Part shown: positions 45,060 to 57,199 of the stretch, in pieces
Position numbering within the stretch: position 1 is the stretch's first letter
How the letters are laid out: the number at the start of each line of letters is the position of its first letter
Assembly (NCBI GenBank): GCA_036874045.1
Contig: CM072335.1
Span: 11,862,001 to 11,926,000, forward strand
DNA from: Cymodocea nodosa
Taxonomy: Eukaryota > Streptophyta > Magnoliopsida > Alismatales > Cymodoceaceae
Length of the DNA: 64,000 bases
Direction of reading: 5' to 3'
Translations under genes and position numbers: made by a program
Notes under the pieces: model-generated
Told to the model about the DNA's origin: nothing
What the model saw: the letters and a program-made list of their open reading frames with translations, nothing else
Database searches by the model: none

Positions 45060-47296
45060 ATGCATACAAGATATTGTGGGTAATGATTGTGATTTTAAAA
45101 TTGAAAATAATGAAAATATTGAGATTGAAGGTAATAATAAAAGTACAATGGATGAAATAAATATCAATGTAGAACAATGAATTTTCTTTAGAAAATGTTG
45201 TATATATATTTTACAATGCATATGCAAGGACAAAAAGATTCTCAATTAGAAAGGATTAGAGTAAGAAATCAAAAATTAATGATAAGTTGCTAGCACATAA
45301 TTATGTTTGTTACAAACAAGGAGTAAAAGATTTGAATGATAAATGTCACACTTAGGAAGAGAGATGTAGTTAGATGAGCAAATGTCCAACGGAGTTGTCT
45401 AACAAGAGTATATGTTGTTTGCAACTCAAATGGAGTATGGGTAGTGAGGAAATTGGAAGAAAAGCATAATCATGTACTTATATCACCTGTCAAATCAAAT
45501 AACTTAAGATCTCACAAAAAAATATCTTCTATTGCAAGAAGATTAGTTGGTATTTTATCTGATTGTCACATTGGGCCTTTCAAAATGGTTGATATCATTT
45601 CAAACATTGCTGGTGAAGGTATAAATGCTTGACAAGTTACAGTAGAGAGGAGAAAAAAATAGCAAATAATATTGATAGAGAATGTATGACTATAGTAAAT
45701 TATTTTCATGAGTGAAGTAACAAAGATCTAAATTTTTTCATTTAATTTGAATTGAATGAAGACTATACATTTAGAAATGTTTTCTAGGCCAATAAAAGGA
45801 CCCGTGAGTCATATATTAAATTTGAAGATGTCATATTTAATACAACATATAGTGCAAATAATTTCAAGATATTGCTTTCACCATTTACTAGAGTTAACCA
45901 TCATAAACAATTTACATTATTTGGTTGTACTTTACTAGCATATGAGACTGGAGATGATTTTCATTGGCTATTTACTATACTTCAAACATGCATGTATGAA
46001 AAGAATTCGAAGGTCATTACTATAGATCAAGACATTACAATGTGTATAGTTATACCTCAAATATTTGGAGTAATACATCGTAATTGTTCTCAGCATATAG
46101 GACGAAATGTTATTGATCATGTGTCAAAGTTAAGAATGGATATAAACTTCAAGGTCAATTGCAATAAAGTAATATATGGATCGACATGTCCTGTAGAGTT
46201 TAAAAAGGAATGAGAGTTATTAGAAGAAAAGTATCTAATAATATATAATAACTCTTAGCTCAATCAAATATATGATATTCGACATCGTTGGATTCTTTAC
46301 TACTTGAAAGATATATTCATGGTTGGCATAACTACCACTCAAAGAGCTAAAGGTATAAATGCATATTTTAATGGGTATGTTCACTCTCATACTCTAATAT
46401 CAGAGTTTGTCATTCAATAGGACAAGACACTATTAGCATGATGTGAAGTAGAAGAAAAAGAAAACGTTCAAACATTGACTATGAAGCCTACTTTGTTGTT
46501 TTACTCACCTATTGAAATCAAAGCTGTTAAGTACTATACCAAGCAAACGCTCTTATTATTACAAAATGAAATGAGAAAAACAATAACATATGCAACTCAA
46601 AAAATAAGTAAAGTGAACAATGAAACACATTATATAGTTTAGAAACCAAAAGTACAAAGTAGCCCCAAAATTGTAATTTTGAAAATGGAGGTTGATTTTG
46701 AGATAAGATGTTCTTGTAAAAAATATTAACATGAGGGGATTCTTTGTTGTCACATTTTTTGTGATTATAGAAAAAACAAGTATGATATTTACTAGATAAA
46801 TATATACTACATAGATGGACTATTAAGTCTAGATATCACACAAGTATAATTGATCTACAATCAAATTGTATAGATGGGTAAGTCAATATATTATATTATA
46901 ATAACATTTATCTATTATTGAATAAAACCTAATATTCTCTTTTTTATAGGTTAACTCCTCTCATGTTATGAGACTTGCGATCTACAACATTTAAATTAGT
47001 TGATATTGGTGTCTCTTCACATCAGCAGTACATAATAGTGAAGTCAGTTTTGATGAATGTTTGAAGAAAACATCTAAATTAAATCTTCAAAGTAAAAATG
47101 ATAATGAAATATATATGAGAAGTGAGACTAGAAATAATATAAATTGCCCCCTAAGTTTGTAGCGAGAGATCCAAATAGTGAACAGATTAAATTTAGTGTT
47201 GAAGTTGCGCAATTTGAAAAATAGAAAAAGAGAAGAATGTGCAAAGAATGTGGTCAACTAAGACATTATATCACTACTTGTCTAAATATAAGTTAA
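45060..47296 (+). pseudogene. FAR1/MULE-type transposase-derived protein (decayed)
   Basis: Recognisable blocks in order: a FAR1 DNA-binding-type region with (V)RKLEEKHNHVLISP and LRSHKKISSIARR (45444-45632); a MULE transposase core with VNHHKQFTLFGCTLLAYE, FHWLFTIL, ITIDQDITM and HRNCSQHIGRNV (45890-46205); a SWIM-type finger, CSCKKY...HEGILCCHIF, at about 46705-46760; and a C-terminal zinc knuckle (CKECGQLRHYITTC) ending at the stop 47294-47296. These match FHY3/FAR1-related proteins and their MULE ancestors. Multiple frameshifts and stops (for example after 46213) show it is dead. I did not find terminal inverted repeats, so host FRS pseudogene and MULE cannot be told apart. Confidence 0.75.
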
Positions 47297-50025
47297 TTTT
47301 AGTATATCAATTGTGCACTATATTAAGATCATTGTGATCATTTTAGATAGTATTATTTTAATATTCTTGTAGGAATGTGGTGTGATAATTGTGTGATTAA
47401 GAACAGTAGGGATTTTAGATAGTATTATTTTAATATTCTTGTAGGAATGCGCATGCAATACTGTGAGAGTTTAATGCTAAATTTCCAATGAATCTAATGT
47501 TGAATTTCCAATATTGTGATAGTATTTTTTTTAAAGAAATCATCTAAAAAAATGACAGCTTGGTGGGACTGAAATGTTAGATTGAAGAAAATAAGATAAA
47601 TATAATTAAACATTTAAATATAAGATAAAAAAATAATAATAAAAGAAAAGGTAGAGGACAATAAAACTAAACTTTCATCCGATTAGATCGAAGAAAACCT
47701 TGATCATACTAGACGTAAAGTTCGATTTTACTGACCCCTATCTTTTTTTTATTATAATTTTTTTGTTACTTAATTTTTACAAATAATAAAAGAATGACTT
47801 TTTCATTTTTACTATTATTATTTTTTAAGGAACAATAAGAACTTTATAAAATATAAATGTTTAAGATGAAATAAAAATATTTTTAGTATGAAATGTAAGG
47901 ATTCAAAATAAAGTCAAAAGAATAAATATATATGAAAGATATAAAAAAAATATTTTAGGATATAAAATCTAAATACCTAAAAATGAAATTAATTATTTTA
48001 GATATGAAAAAATATAATGTTTGACTAGATTTTAATTTAATCTAATTGCTACCTTTTGATATTATTAATTATTATTATTTTTCTTTTACTCAACAAATGC
48101 TAAGTTTTCATTCAACATTTTATAAATGTCAGGTGCACCATCCGACATTTAAGGTGCACCATTCAACATATAAAATGTTGGGCGCACCATCTAACATTTT
48201 ATAAATATCAGGTGTATATTTTCTATTCTTATTATTCTTAGATTTCATTTCCTTGCTTTAGATATTTAGTTTCTAGACTATTTAATTTTGATTTACTTTT
48301 TTTATTCCTTTTTTAAATTTTAGTTCCTTGATGTAAAATGTCTTACATTTAAAATATTTGATTTAATTTTGGCTTCATTTTAGACTGTCAAATCTCATGT
48401 CCAAAATGACAAATTAAATTTTCTTTTAGATATACTTTCATATCTAAAGCATCTTACTTTTTTTTTGTATTTAGTTTTTTATTTCATTGAGGTATAGGTA
48501 AGGGTATTTTAATAATCCAATTAAGGGTACTTTGCATTTTCTTTTATATTTTGACGTCAATATACATTTTTGACAAAATAAATATTTTATGCCATGAAGT
48601 ATTTTATATTTTCAGATATTTTATGGTATTATTTAGGAGCATTTTAACATTTTAGGGAGTAGTATGATTTGTACTCAAAACATTTAATTTACCACTTTAG
48701 TACTCAATCAGACCGACATTAAAAAAAAAATTTAATTTGACCAAACTTGTGCCTTGGTCAGACTAATCTTTCCTTTTTCCTGGTTTAATTTCGTCTAAGA
48801 TGGAATTACTGCATTTGAAATATTAAATATAAAAACCTAAGATATTGACATTTTCATTTAATTTAAACATATACGTTCCTTTTGTATTTTACATTTTCAT
48901 TTATTTTACTTTAGATATTTATGTCATTTCAATTTTGTTTGAATGTTATATTTTGTTATTTAAACATTTTAATTTCTTTTTTTTAAGTATTTCACTTCAG
49001 TTATAGTTTCAGATATTAATTCTTACATTTAAAACATTTTAATTTCCATTCATGCTTTCATTGTTAATACATGCCTTTTTCTTTATTGTAGTTTCAAACA
49101 TTATATTTTGTATTTTAGTTGTAAACGTGATATCTCTCATTTAGAATATTTTAATTTTATTTATTTCTTTTTCTTTATTTTTTACCGTTAACACGACGAC
49201 AAAAACAATTCAAGAGGACTGTAGGAGGAGGTGGAAAAAAAAAATCAACTATATAAAATATATCGTACGGTAGTAGATGCATGATGAGACAATAGTGAAT
49301 GCACAGCTTAGACGTAATAAACAATACTCACAGCTTTATTTATAGCTCAGGCGCCAACAAGAAGTTCAAACCCTACATATATATATATATGAGAAAAGTA
49401 AACCTATTGGCACTGGCAGTTATAACTACAAACACTCAATCTTACCTTTGTTTTAGAATCATTTATAAGATATCTAATGAAAATTAGATATCTCATAAGT
49501 GATTGGAAGAAAATAAATGCATGCAAGTAATTTTTGAAATATTCAATCAAACACTTAAACTTGTGTATGATAAAGAGAAAGAAGTTAGTGCACAACAAAA
49601 ATAGATAAAGTCTATTATTTGATAGAAAACAGAAAACCAAAGACTAGTCGTAATTCTAGAAAAACTTTCTTTAAAACATTAAACTGAACTATAATTGAAG
49701 ATTGATATGTAACATTAAAAAGTTATTAGAGAGAGAGAGAGAAAGATAAAGTGATGCACTACCTATAATTTGTTCATATTATATAATCAATGATATGATT
49801 TAATCATACTGAATTATGTCAAACAATACTTTTCAATATATCAATTATTGAATTAATATGTCCAATTTATAAAATCTAAAAATTTATATTAAAATTGATA
49901 AATGATATAGTAACTTTAATACAAACTTTTAAATTTTACAAATTTAAAGTATGCTAATATTATGTATCGATACTAAACAACCTAACACAATTTGAAAAAA
50001 TTATCACATTAGTCGATGATATGAT
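47297..50025. other. AT-rich intergenic DNA with small repeats
   Basis: A segment of about 35 bp at 47341 recurs at 47413 (period 72). Diverged copies of CAACATTTTATAAATGTCAGG and GGTGCACCAT lie at 48110-48220. An (AT)n run is near 49377-49390 and a GA run at 49729-49743. No gene seen. Confidence 0.5.
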
Positions 50026-51389
50026 TTGACCAAGTTGAAGACAATTAAGTTTGATTCAGTTAACATCTCAACTTACCTTCATCTTTCTCCATGGTTTTTC
50101 TATATACTCAACATAACGTGCTTATTTTTTCCGTTGAACATGCATTGCAAGACAAGGAAGTTCCGCTCAGTAATGTGTAGGAGCAGACCATTTGCTGCAT
50201 ATTTCTTCATGTTGAACGTTGGCTGGGTCAACGGTGGAGGCGATCCTTTGATTTGGTTCTGTTACGGTATATTTCTAATCAGCAATTTAAAACATAGATG
50301 GTGATAATTATTGATTAATTGTCTTTGTAAATTATGTACGGGCATCATAGAATTTATTTGCTGTAATGTACGTCATCTAAAATTTGAAATATCAGAGAAT
50401 CCCGTGAGCAGTCTGAGATGCATCATGCGAAGCTTGGGCCACATTTCAATCGAGTGGATGACCATTTCCTGGAACTGGTAGAACAAGACTGAAGTAGAGA
50501 AGTATTGCAATGCCACACGCATTGCCAGTAGGACCTTCAGGACGGCAACTTCATTGATGTCAATACGTCATTGTCCTGTGACCTGCACAACATAAATAAT
50601 CACATGTTTGATCCATTTAGGTTTGCAGACCAAAGTGATTTATGATTGTCAACGTGAAAGGTACCATGCAACTCTCCCGACATTTTCCTGGACGCAAGTG
50701 GCACTAATCTTCTACTCTTTACCAAATAAAACAGAATCAGTCCGTCATGTCTTCCTTGTTTCTCTGGGAGACTAGTACCAAAGATGAGTTCTGAAATGAA
50801 AATCATAGTTTAGGAACATAACTGAATAATAGTGACAAATGTCATCAACGTGTCAATTCAAGTTAATTGATTTTTCAGAATAAATATCAACAAACTGAAT
50901 TAATATATATATATATATATTTTTATGTAAGATAAATAAAACATAAACTAAAATTTTTTCTTTCTCTTTTTTTTCTTTATATATAAATAAAAACAGAATA
51001 TACAGAACATTAAAAATATAAAATCATAATTTTGTATTTAGTAATACGCTTTTTCCTCTAAATTCTTAGCATAGTCTTTACATGAACATGGTGATTGGGT
51101 ATGTCAATATAAATAGATCAATGAAAAGCATGCAGACGAAAACTTCTGCTCATATCGACTAAGTAGACCTCACAGAAATGCATAGTGGACCTCACAGAAA
51201 TGCGTGTAAAACTGATGCCCTGAATTTAAACCACTTGCAGTAGGCACATTTTTTAATCCTCAGCACAATTCAAGATTAAATTTCCAAGAGAACTGTAACG
51301 GCAACAAAGCATATGCAGCTCACTTGTATAAATACATTTAGTGAATTCACAAGAATTTGTTGTGTCCAATCATAAATATTTATAGATAT
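50026..51389. other. Lower-AT island, unrecognised, possibly an old gene fragment
   Basis: Between about 50140 and 50810 base composition is less AT-rich than its surroundings. The minus strand has two gene-like blocks: ISELIFGTSLPEKQGRHDG with LILFYLVKSRRLVPL (50600-50806), and a stop-free block LKVLLAMRVALQYFSTSV and KLRMMHLRLL (about 50400-50555). I do not recognise a family, and no start or splice framework could be built. From 50810 to 51389 the DNA is AT-rich again, with a TA run near 50904-50922. Confidence 0.3.
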
Positions 51390-51525
51390 TGTTAGATTAA
51401 TGTCTTATGTTATATGAGTAGATGAATTATCACATCTCTATTGTAGTCCAAAACTATATATATAAACTTGGTAATCCTCTTGTTTAGTGTTAATTTACAC
51501 ATTTTTTTCTCTCTTCTCTTCAACA
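51390..51525 (+). repeat. Left LTR of the short-LTR copia element
   Basis: 136 bp from TGTTAG to CAACA; similar to 56964-57105. Confidence 0.65.
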
Positions 51526-51589
51526 ATATTATGAATCTTTTAAGGTATTATCCATCAAACTGCATGTCTACATACATTTCAATAGAATG

Positions 51590-52325
51590 GGGTTACCAAG
51601 TGCAAGCATCGACACCTAATTGATGTGGGTTGAACTCTTATTGAGATGGGTGTACCTAAAAATTGTGGTCTGATGTTTTTACGATATCTTACTAACAGAA
51701 TGTCAACCTTTACTCCTCTTGTGAGGGAGGTCTCACTCTCACGTTTCCATCCCAACGTGAAAATCTTCTTCCTTCCACTAAAACAAGGATATAGATGTTT
51801 TATTTCCTCCACTGAAAGTATTTGATTTTTACCAATGTAACATTTTTTGACTAATGAATCTTATATTGAAAGTATACCTATGCCATCTGTTCTTGAAAAT
51901 GTTCCCACTTATGAGAGTCCAACAATTGAAATTGACTATTGATTCAATGACTGTAGAGGAAGAGGTTCATTGTCCCTTGTAGGTACACCGTCAACGTTAT
52001 AGGGTGCCTCCACCAATTGCTACACAATTTGTCCATACTACTGTGGCAGTAGATCGGCTACTAAATAATCTTGATATAAGATCCACTACTACCCATTTTA
52101 TTTCATTTTCTTCTTATGATAAACTTCATCCCTTATGTCATACCTTTACCTTGTATATATCCTCTGAGCTACTTCCCAGGACCTACCAAGAGGTACTCTA
52201 AACTCTTCTCTAAAAGGCTACTATGGATAAAGAGATGCAAGTATTGAAGTCCTCTACCACATGGGATCTTGTCTTTTGCCTTACAAGAACATATTCACAA
52301 TGGATGTTTCAGTAAAGTACAAGCC
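51590..52325 (+). pseudogene. Copia integrase tail and RT start fragment
   Basis: Degraded frames give LTNRMSTFTPL and HPNVKIFFLPLK (integrase C-terminal zone), then SYHEAL-like RTYQEVL and MDKEMQVLKSSTTWDLV with SVKYKPDG (start of the reverse transcriptase domain). Several frameshifts. The frame breaks off at about 52325, where the foreign segment starts. Confidence 0.65.
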
Positions 52326-53084
52326 AGATGGAATCTGTTGGAAAAAAAAAGAACAAAAAAACCAACGAAGCATTCTCACTTGTTCAATATTCACATGCTC
52401 ATTTTCTAACAATTGAACCACCAAAAAAAAGAAGAGAAGAAAAGGAAAAGAGAAGAAAGATATATATAGTCTGCATACATGGATTTGTATAGATTGATGG
52501 ATATAGAGAATTTTACATGGGGCAAATTGGGCAAGTCGTGAATTCGCATCCCACTTCATCTACGTTGGTCTGTCTTTCTCACCAATGATCGCCCACGTCC
52601 GCCCATGTTTATCGTCACCCACATCCTCCACAACAAGTCTGGGCATCAATTATAAAAGGAAGATTGTCGAACATCATGAGATCATTTGCACATTGTTGTG
52701 ACGAACTATATCATTGTACAGACAAAGAACTCTCTTCCACGTAGAAGATCACCACTACACACCGACAAGAGACTTTGACCCTACTGCAACTCTGCCCCCT
52801 GGTTGAACGACCTTCAATCTACAGTGTCAGTAGATTGTGGTGGGTTCCAATTCCCCCATCCTACCTCTTCTCCTCCCACTTCTTTCTCCTCACATAGACC
52901 AACCACTCATCACCACAAACTGCCAAGTCTTTTGTCCCTTTCCTTGTTCTTTTGCCATTGCAAGCCCATTTCATCCCTTCTATGCCAACCTTGTCAGAAG
53001 AAGCCTTTGCATAGGGAAAAAAAGGAAGAAGTCAAAAATCTCTCTCTCTCTCTCTCTCTGTATATAAAGACTCTCACCATAACC

Positions 53085-53575
53085 ATCAATTGTCTGCCTC
53101 CACCTCATAAGGGCTGGTCTGTGATGGTAGTGCTCCCAAATTGATTGTTTGCCTTCCCCTGAAAGGTTGGTTGGTATGTGGTAATGGTAACTAAAGCTGA
53201 CCATTTGCCTCTGCCCTATAAGGGCTAATTCATGATAGTGGTATCAAAAATTGACTATCTGCCTCCACCTAAAAGGTCATTCTGTGGCAATAACTGCAAT
53301 CAACTATTTGCCTTCAACCCGTAAGGGTTGTGGCAATGGTATCAAAAATCAATTGCTTGCTTCTACTCGAAAAGCTAGTCCACGACGATGATTGCAACCA
53401 ATTGTTCCCCTCTTCTTCATTAAAGTTAGTCTGTGGTGGCAGTGTTCACAAAGTGATTGTTCACCTCTGCCCAAAAAGTTAGACCATGACAACATGTCTT
53501 GCAATCGATTGTCCTTTACTTGCAAGGCTGGTCTATGGCAACAACCTTTTTGAATAACAACCACTCACCTTTCCC
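53085..53575. repeat. Minisatellite, period about 60-68 bp, seven to eight diverged units
   Basis: Each unit reads roughly ATTG(T/A)(C/T)TGCCT(C/T)NACC, a few bases, AAGG, TNGTCTGTGG(T/C)(G/A)NTNGT. Unit starts are visible near 53087, 53141, 53200, 53257, 53303, 53353, 53397 and 53455. Units differ considerably, so the array is old. Confidence 0.7.
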
Positions 53576-54184
53576 TAAGGCTCCACCTATGTGAAGATCC
53601 AATGTCTATGAGAATAGCCTTGACGGTAATGGCTTGTGTTGGCGATGGTGAAAAGAAAAGGGGGAAGTTAGGGGAGAATAAAGGGGGAAGAAATAAAGAA
53701 AATAAATGAATAAAAGAGAATGAATGAAGTGATGTAAATCAAACATTCATATACTAAAGGAAAAATTATACAAAAAAAATGGTAATCCAAACCATATTTT
53801 TGGCAACCCAAAAATGGGAGCCCGAAGGAAGCCCGACCAAAAGAAGGAACAAAAAAGAAACCAAAACAACAACAAAAAAACTACAAATCGAACTGAACTA
53901 CTGGTAGCCTGAAAAATGAAAGCTCAGAATAAGGCTCGATAGTTTGAAAGCAAACAGAACAAAAAGTTTGGCAATCCGAAACAAAAAAATTGATGACAGA
54001 TTGGACTAGACTACTGGCCACCTGAAAAATAAAACTCGGTAGTTTGGACCCAACCACCAAAAGTCCGAAAAGTACCAAATTTTTGAAGTCCAGAAATAAA
54101 GTTCAGTAATTTGGACTGGACCAGCAACGGTCCATAAAAAAAAAAAAGAATAACAAAGAAGAAATTTAGGTTGTGGGAAAATAC

Positions 54185-54295
54185 TTTGGATATAAAATAT
54201 AAATATCTAAAATAAAATCAAAATACTTTAGATATAAAATATAAATATCCAAAATAAAATCAAAATACTTTAGATATAAAATATAAATATAAATC
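54185..54295. repeat. Short tandem triplicate, period about 43 bp
   Basis: ACTTTNGATATAAAATATAA followed by ATATC(T/C)AAAATAAAATC occurs three times (near 54183, 54226 and 54269), the last truncated. Confidence 0.85.
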
Positions 54296-54309
54296 AACAC
54301 ATTTTAGAT

Positions 54310-56510
54310 GTTACTCAGACCTTACTTATTGAGATGCATGTTCCCTCCTAATTGTGGTGTGATGCAATCTCTACTCTCTTATATTTAATAAATCACATGT
54401 CTTCTTTTCCATTTGGTGGTGGTGTCATTCCTTTTCGTCGTCTTTCTCCTAACAATAAGTTATTTTCTTTGCCTCTCAAGGTTTTTGACTATATTGTCTT
54501 TGTCAAACATCTCTCTCATGAGCTTGATAAATTATCTCCCAGGTCCATCAAATATGTCTTTGTTGGTTACCCCCATTCACAAAATAGGTATCATTGTTTT
54601 CATCCTCTTATTCGTCAGTTTTTAGTTTCTGCTGATGTTTTTCAGAAGAATGTTTCCTATTTTTCTCCTACGACAAGTGATCCCATACATTCCTTTAATG
54701 TCCCTTTTCCTACTAAAGCTCTTTGCCTTGCTCTTGTCTCCTCATCAGGAACAATTTCATAGCAACATCCACCTGAGGATATCTCTCCTCAACCACCTCC
54801 ATTGCAAGTATATCATCGGTAACGACACCATCCATCTATTACTCCAACAACTACATCTTCATCCTCTCTCCTATAACTGTAGATCTCACTATCCTTAATT
54901 TACCCATTGCACTTTAAAAAAGTACACGTTCTTGTATTGCCCATCCTATTTTTAATTTGATTTCCTACAATTATCAATCTCCTACCACCACCCCTTTTGC
55001 TCTTACCCTTGTCTCTAAGTCCACACCCAAGAATTTTTAGAAAGTAATTACTCTTCCACTTTGAAAGCATGCTATGGATATTGAAATACAGGTATCATAG
55101 GATCAAGCTACTTGGGACCTCGTCACTTGTCCTCTAGACATTCCAATAGTTAGTTGTCATTGGGTATTTACCAATAAATACAAGTTAGATGGTACCATTG
55201 AGCATCATAAGACTCGTCTTGTAGCTTGAGGCTTTACTCAGACTCAAGGGATTGATTATCATGAAATTTTTTCTCCAGTGGTTTGCCTTAGCTCCATTTG
55301 TCTTATTCTTGTTCTTGTCATCTCCAAATCATGATTTCTCTCTCAACTAAATGTCAAAAATGTCTTTCTTTATAGAGATCTTATTGAAGAAGTCTTCATG
55401 AAGCAACCTCCAAGGTATATTACTTAGGAGGAAAATCAAGTCTATCATCTTCAAAAAGTTATCTATAGACTAAAACAAAGTCATCGAACACAAAGTCAAT
55501 GTTGTTATGCTGACACATGGATTCAAGAAATGCACTACTAATAGTTTCATTTTTATTAGATGATGATTTTTTAGAGTCACTATTATGGCTTTGTATGTAG
55601 ATAACATCATATTAACTGGTGATGATATAACAAGCATAATTGATACTAAAGTATTTCTACATAGAATTTGTTCTCCATGACATGGGCAAACTACGATTTT
55701 TTCTTGGTATTGAGTTTGTATATACTCCTAGAAAAATTTCATTATCTCAAAGAAAATGTCATTGACATTCTCAAGGAAATTGGTATGCTTAGGTGTAAGC
55801 CAATGAAGACACCAATGGATCTAAATCCTTAACTTTGGAAAAAGGAAGCTAAACCTTTTCAGGATGTTGAAAGGTATCGAGGTCTTGTCGACAAACTCAT
55901 TTATATTACTATCATACACCCTGACATTACCTTTGCAGTTGATTTACTAAGCCAATTTATTCAAAAGCCCAAAGAGATACACTAGCAAGGTACACTACGA
56001 ATTGTCGCTTATATAAAATAATGTCTTGACAAGGGTTTGATTTACTCAAAATGTTCTAATCTTACTCTTGCCGTATACTCTGATGCTAGCTATATAGGTG
56101 ATAAAGCTGACAAAAAGTCAACATTAATCTTTTGTACATATTTTGGTGGAAATTTCATCACTTGATGTACCAAAAAGTAAAATATTTTTTGTACCTTTAG
56201 TGTTGAATTAGAATATAGGACAATACACAATGCTAGTCAAGAAATTGTGTAGATTAAGAATCTACTAGTTGATTGAGTGTAACTATCTCATCTCCTATTT
56301 TTATGCATTATGATAATCAAATTGTTATATACATTGCGAACAATGAGACATTCCATGAAAGAATCGAGCATATCGAAGTGAACTATCATCATGTTCATCA
56401 ACTAGTTCTCAACGAGACTATTGGTATATCTTACATGCACTCCTCTCAACAAGTTGTAGACATTCACCAAGGTTCTTTCCATTGGTACTTTTACTATTTT
56501 TTGTAACAAG
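54310..56510 (+). pseudogene. Ty1/copia pol fragment (integrase end, RT, RNase H)
   Basis: Integrase C-terminal zone: LLYLINHMSS, PLKVFDYIVFVK and KYVFVGYPHSQNRYHCFHP (54352-54762). RT: FTNKYKLDGTIEHHKTRLVA and QGIDYHEIFSPVV, with the catalytic box as YVDN at about 55600 instead of YVDD. Then MKTPMDLNP, and RNase H ending HYDNQIVIYIANNETFHER, IEHIEVNYHHV. Many stops and frameshifts. The sequence ends in a polypurine tract (GAGGGGGAG, 56542-56550) and an LTR start TGTTAAAGTG at 56551. Confidence 0.8.
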
Positions 56511-56541
56511 CTAAGACTGTTCAATCTTTATGTTCTAACTT

Positions 56542-56699
56542 GAGGGGGAGTGTTAAAGTGTTTAAGTTTGTATATATGTATTTGGGTAAATGGATCATCC
56601 ATAGACCCAATTCCTATTCCTATATGTACTCTCTCTCAAGGAAATGAAACCTCTTTTCTTCTTCCTCATTTTTCGATCCTAAAATCAAGTAAGTTTACA
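56542..56699 (+). repeat. Polypurine tract and 3' LTR of the inner copia
   Basis: TTGAGGGGGAG then TGTTAAAGTGTTTAAG; the LTR probably ends near 56690-56699, where the outer copia RNase H tail resumes (SSVEIEYQVM, FHETTKHIVVDCYH). No matching 5' LTR found in the window. Confidence 0.5.
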
Positions 56700-56963
56700 T
56701 ATGTTTAAGATGATTTTATGTCAAGATCAAGTGTAGAAATAGAATATCAAGTCATGACAAATAATTTGACATTTCATGAAACAACCAAACATATTGTGGT
56801 GGATTGCTATCATTCTTCACACATTGATATGAAAGGCATTCTCCAATTTGTACACTCAATCTTCTGATCAGCATAAAGACACCAAGGGATTGGATATTGG
56901 GTTATTTGATAATCTTTGTAACATATTAAATATGCTAGATATATGCTCAAATTTAAGGGAGAG

Positions 56964-57105
56964 TGTTGATTAGTAATGTCTTGTGTTATATAGGTAGATA
57001 GGTCATTAGATATCTATTTTAGTCCAAAACCCTAATCACTATATATATATAGACTTGTAATCTTCTTTTTTAGTGCTAATTTACACATTTTCTCCTCTCT
57101 TCTCA
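56964..57105 (+). repeat. Right LTR of the short-LTR copia element
   Basis: TGTTGATTAGTAATGTC to TCTCA; preceded by TTTAAGGGAGAG, the likely polypurine tract. Confidence 0.65.
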
Positions 57106-57199
57106 TAGATATCAACCTTAAGGATTCATATTCTACATGTTAGAGAATACAGTAGCTGATCTCTACTTCCATTTGGTAGGATGCAATCCCTTTTATTTG

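Larger units (their letters stand above)
52326..54309. other. Non-coding segment inside the copia element
   Basis: Begins TGTTGGAAAAAAAAAGAAC. Holds a CT run at 53041-53060, the 63-bp minisatellite described separately, an A-rich zone with repeated CTGAAAAAT(A/G)AAA and AGTTTGGA(C/A) words at 53880-54130, and the triplicate at 54185-54290. No real gene. It may be the 5' part of the inner copia element or an independent insertion. Confidence 0.45.
51390..57105 (+). mobile_element. Ty1/copia element with short LTRs, interrupted by a second copia
   Basis: LTRs of about 140 bp at 51390-51525 and 56964-57105 share TTA(A)TGTCTTNTGTTATAT, TTTAGTCCAAAA-type and TTAGTG(T/C)TAATTTACACATTT sequence. 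TAGATAT occurs at both outer flanks (51383-51389, 57106-57112). Inside, the left arm has an integrase tail and RT start (51530-52325) and the right arm has the RNase H end (56700-56940) plus a purine-rich tract before the LTR. Between them lies foreign DNA (52326-56699) that includes another copia pol. Most of gag and integrase are deleted. Confidence 0.6.

Noticed and set aside
52803..53144. ORF of 113 aa with a hydrophobic start
   Set aside because: Overlaps a CT microsatellite and the minisatellite; no similarity to known proteins.
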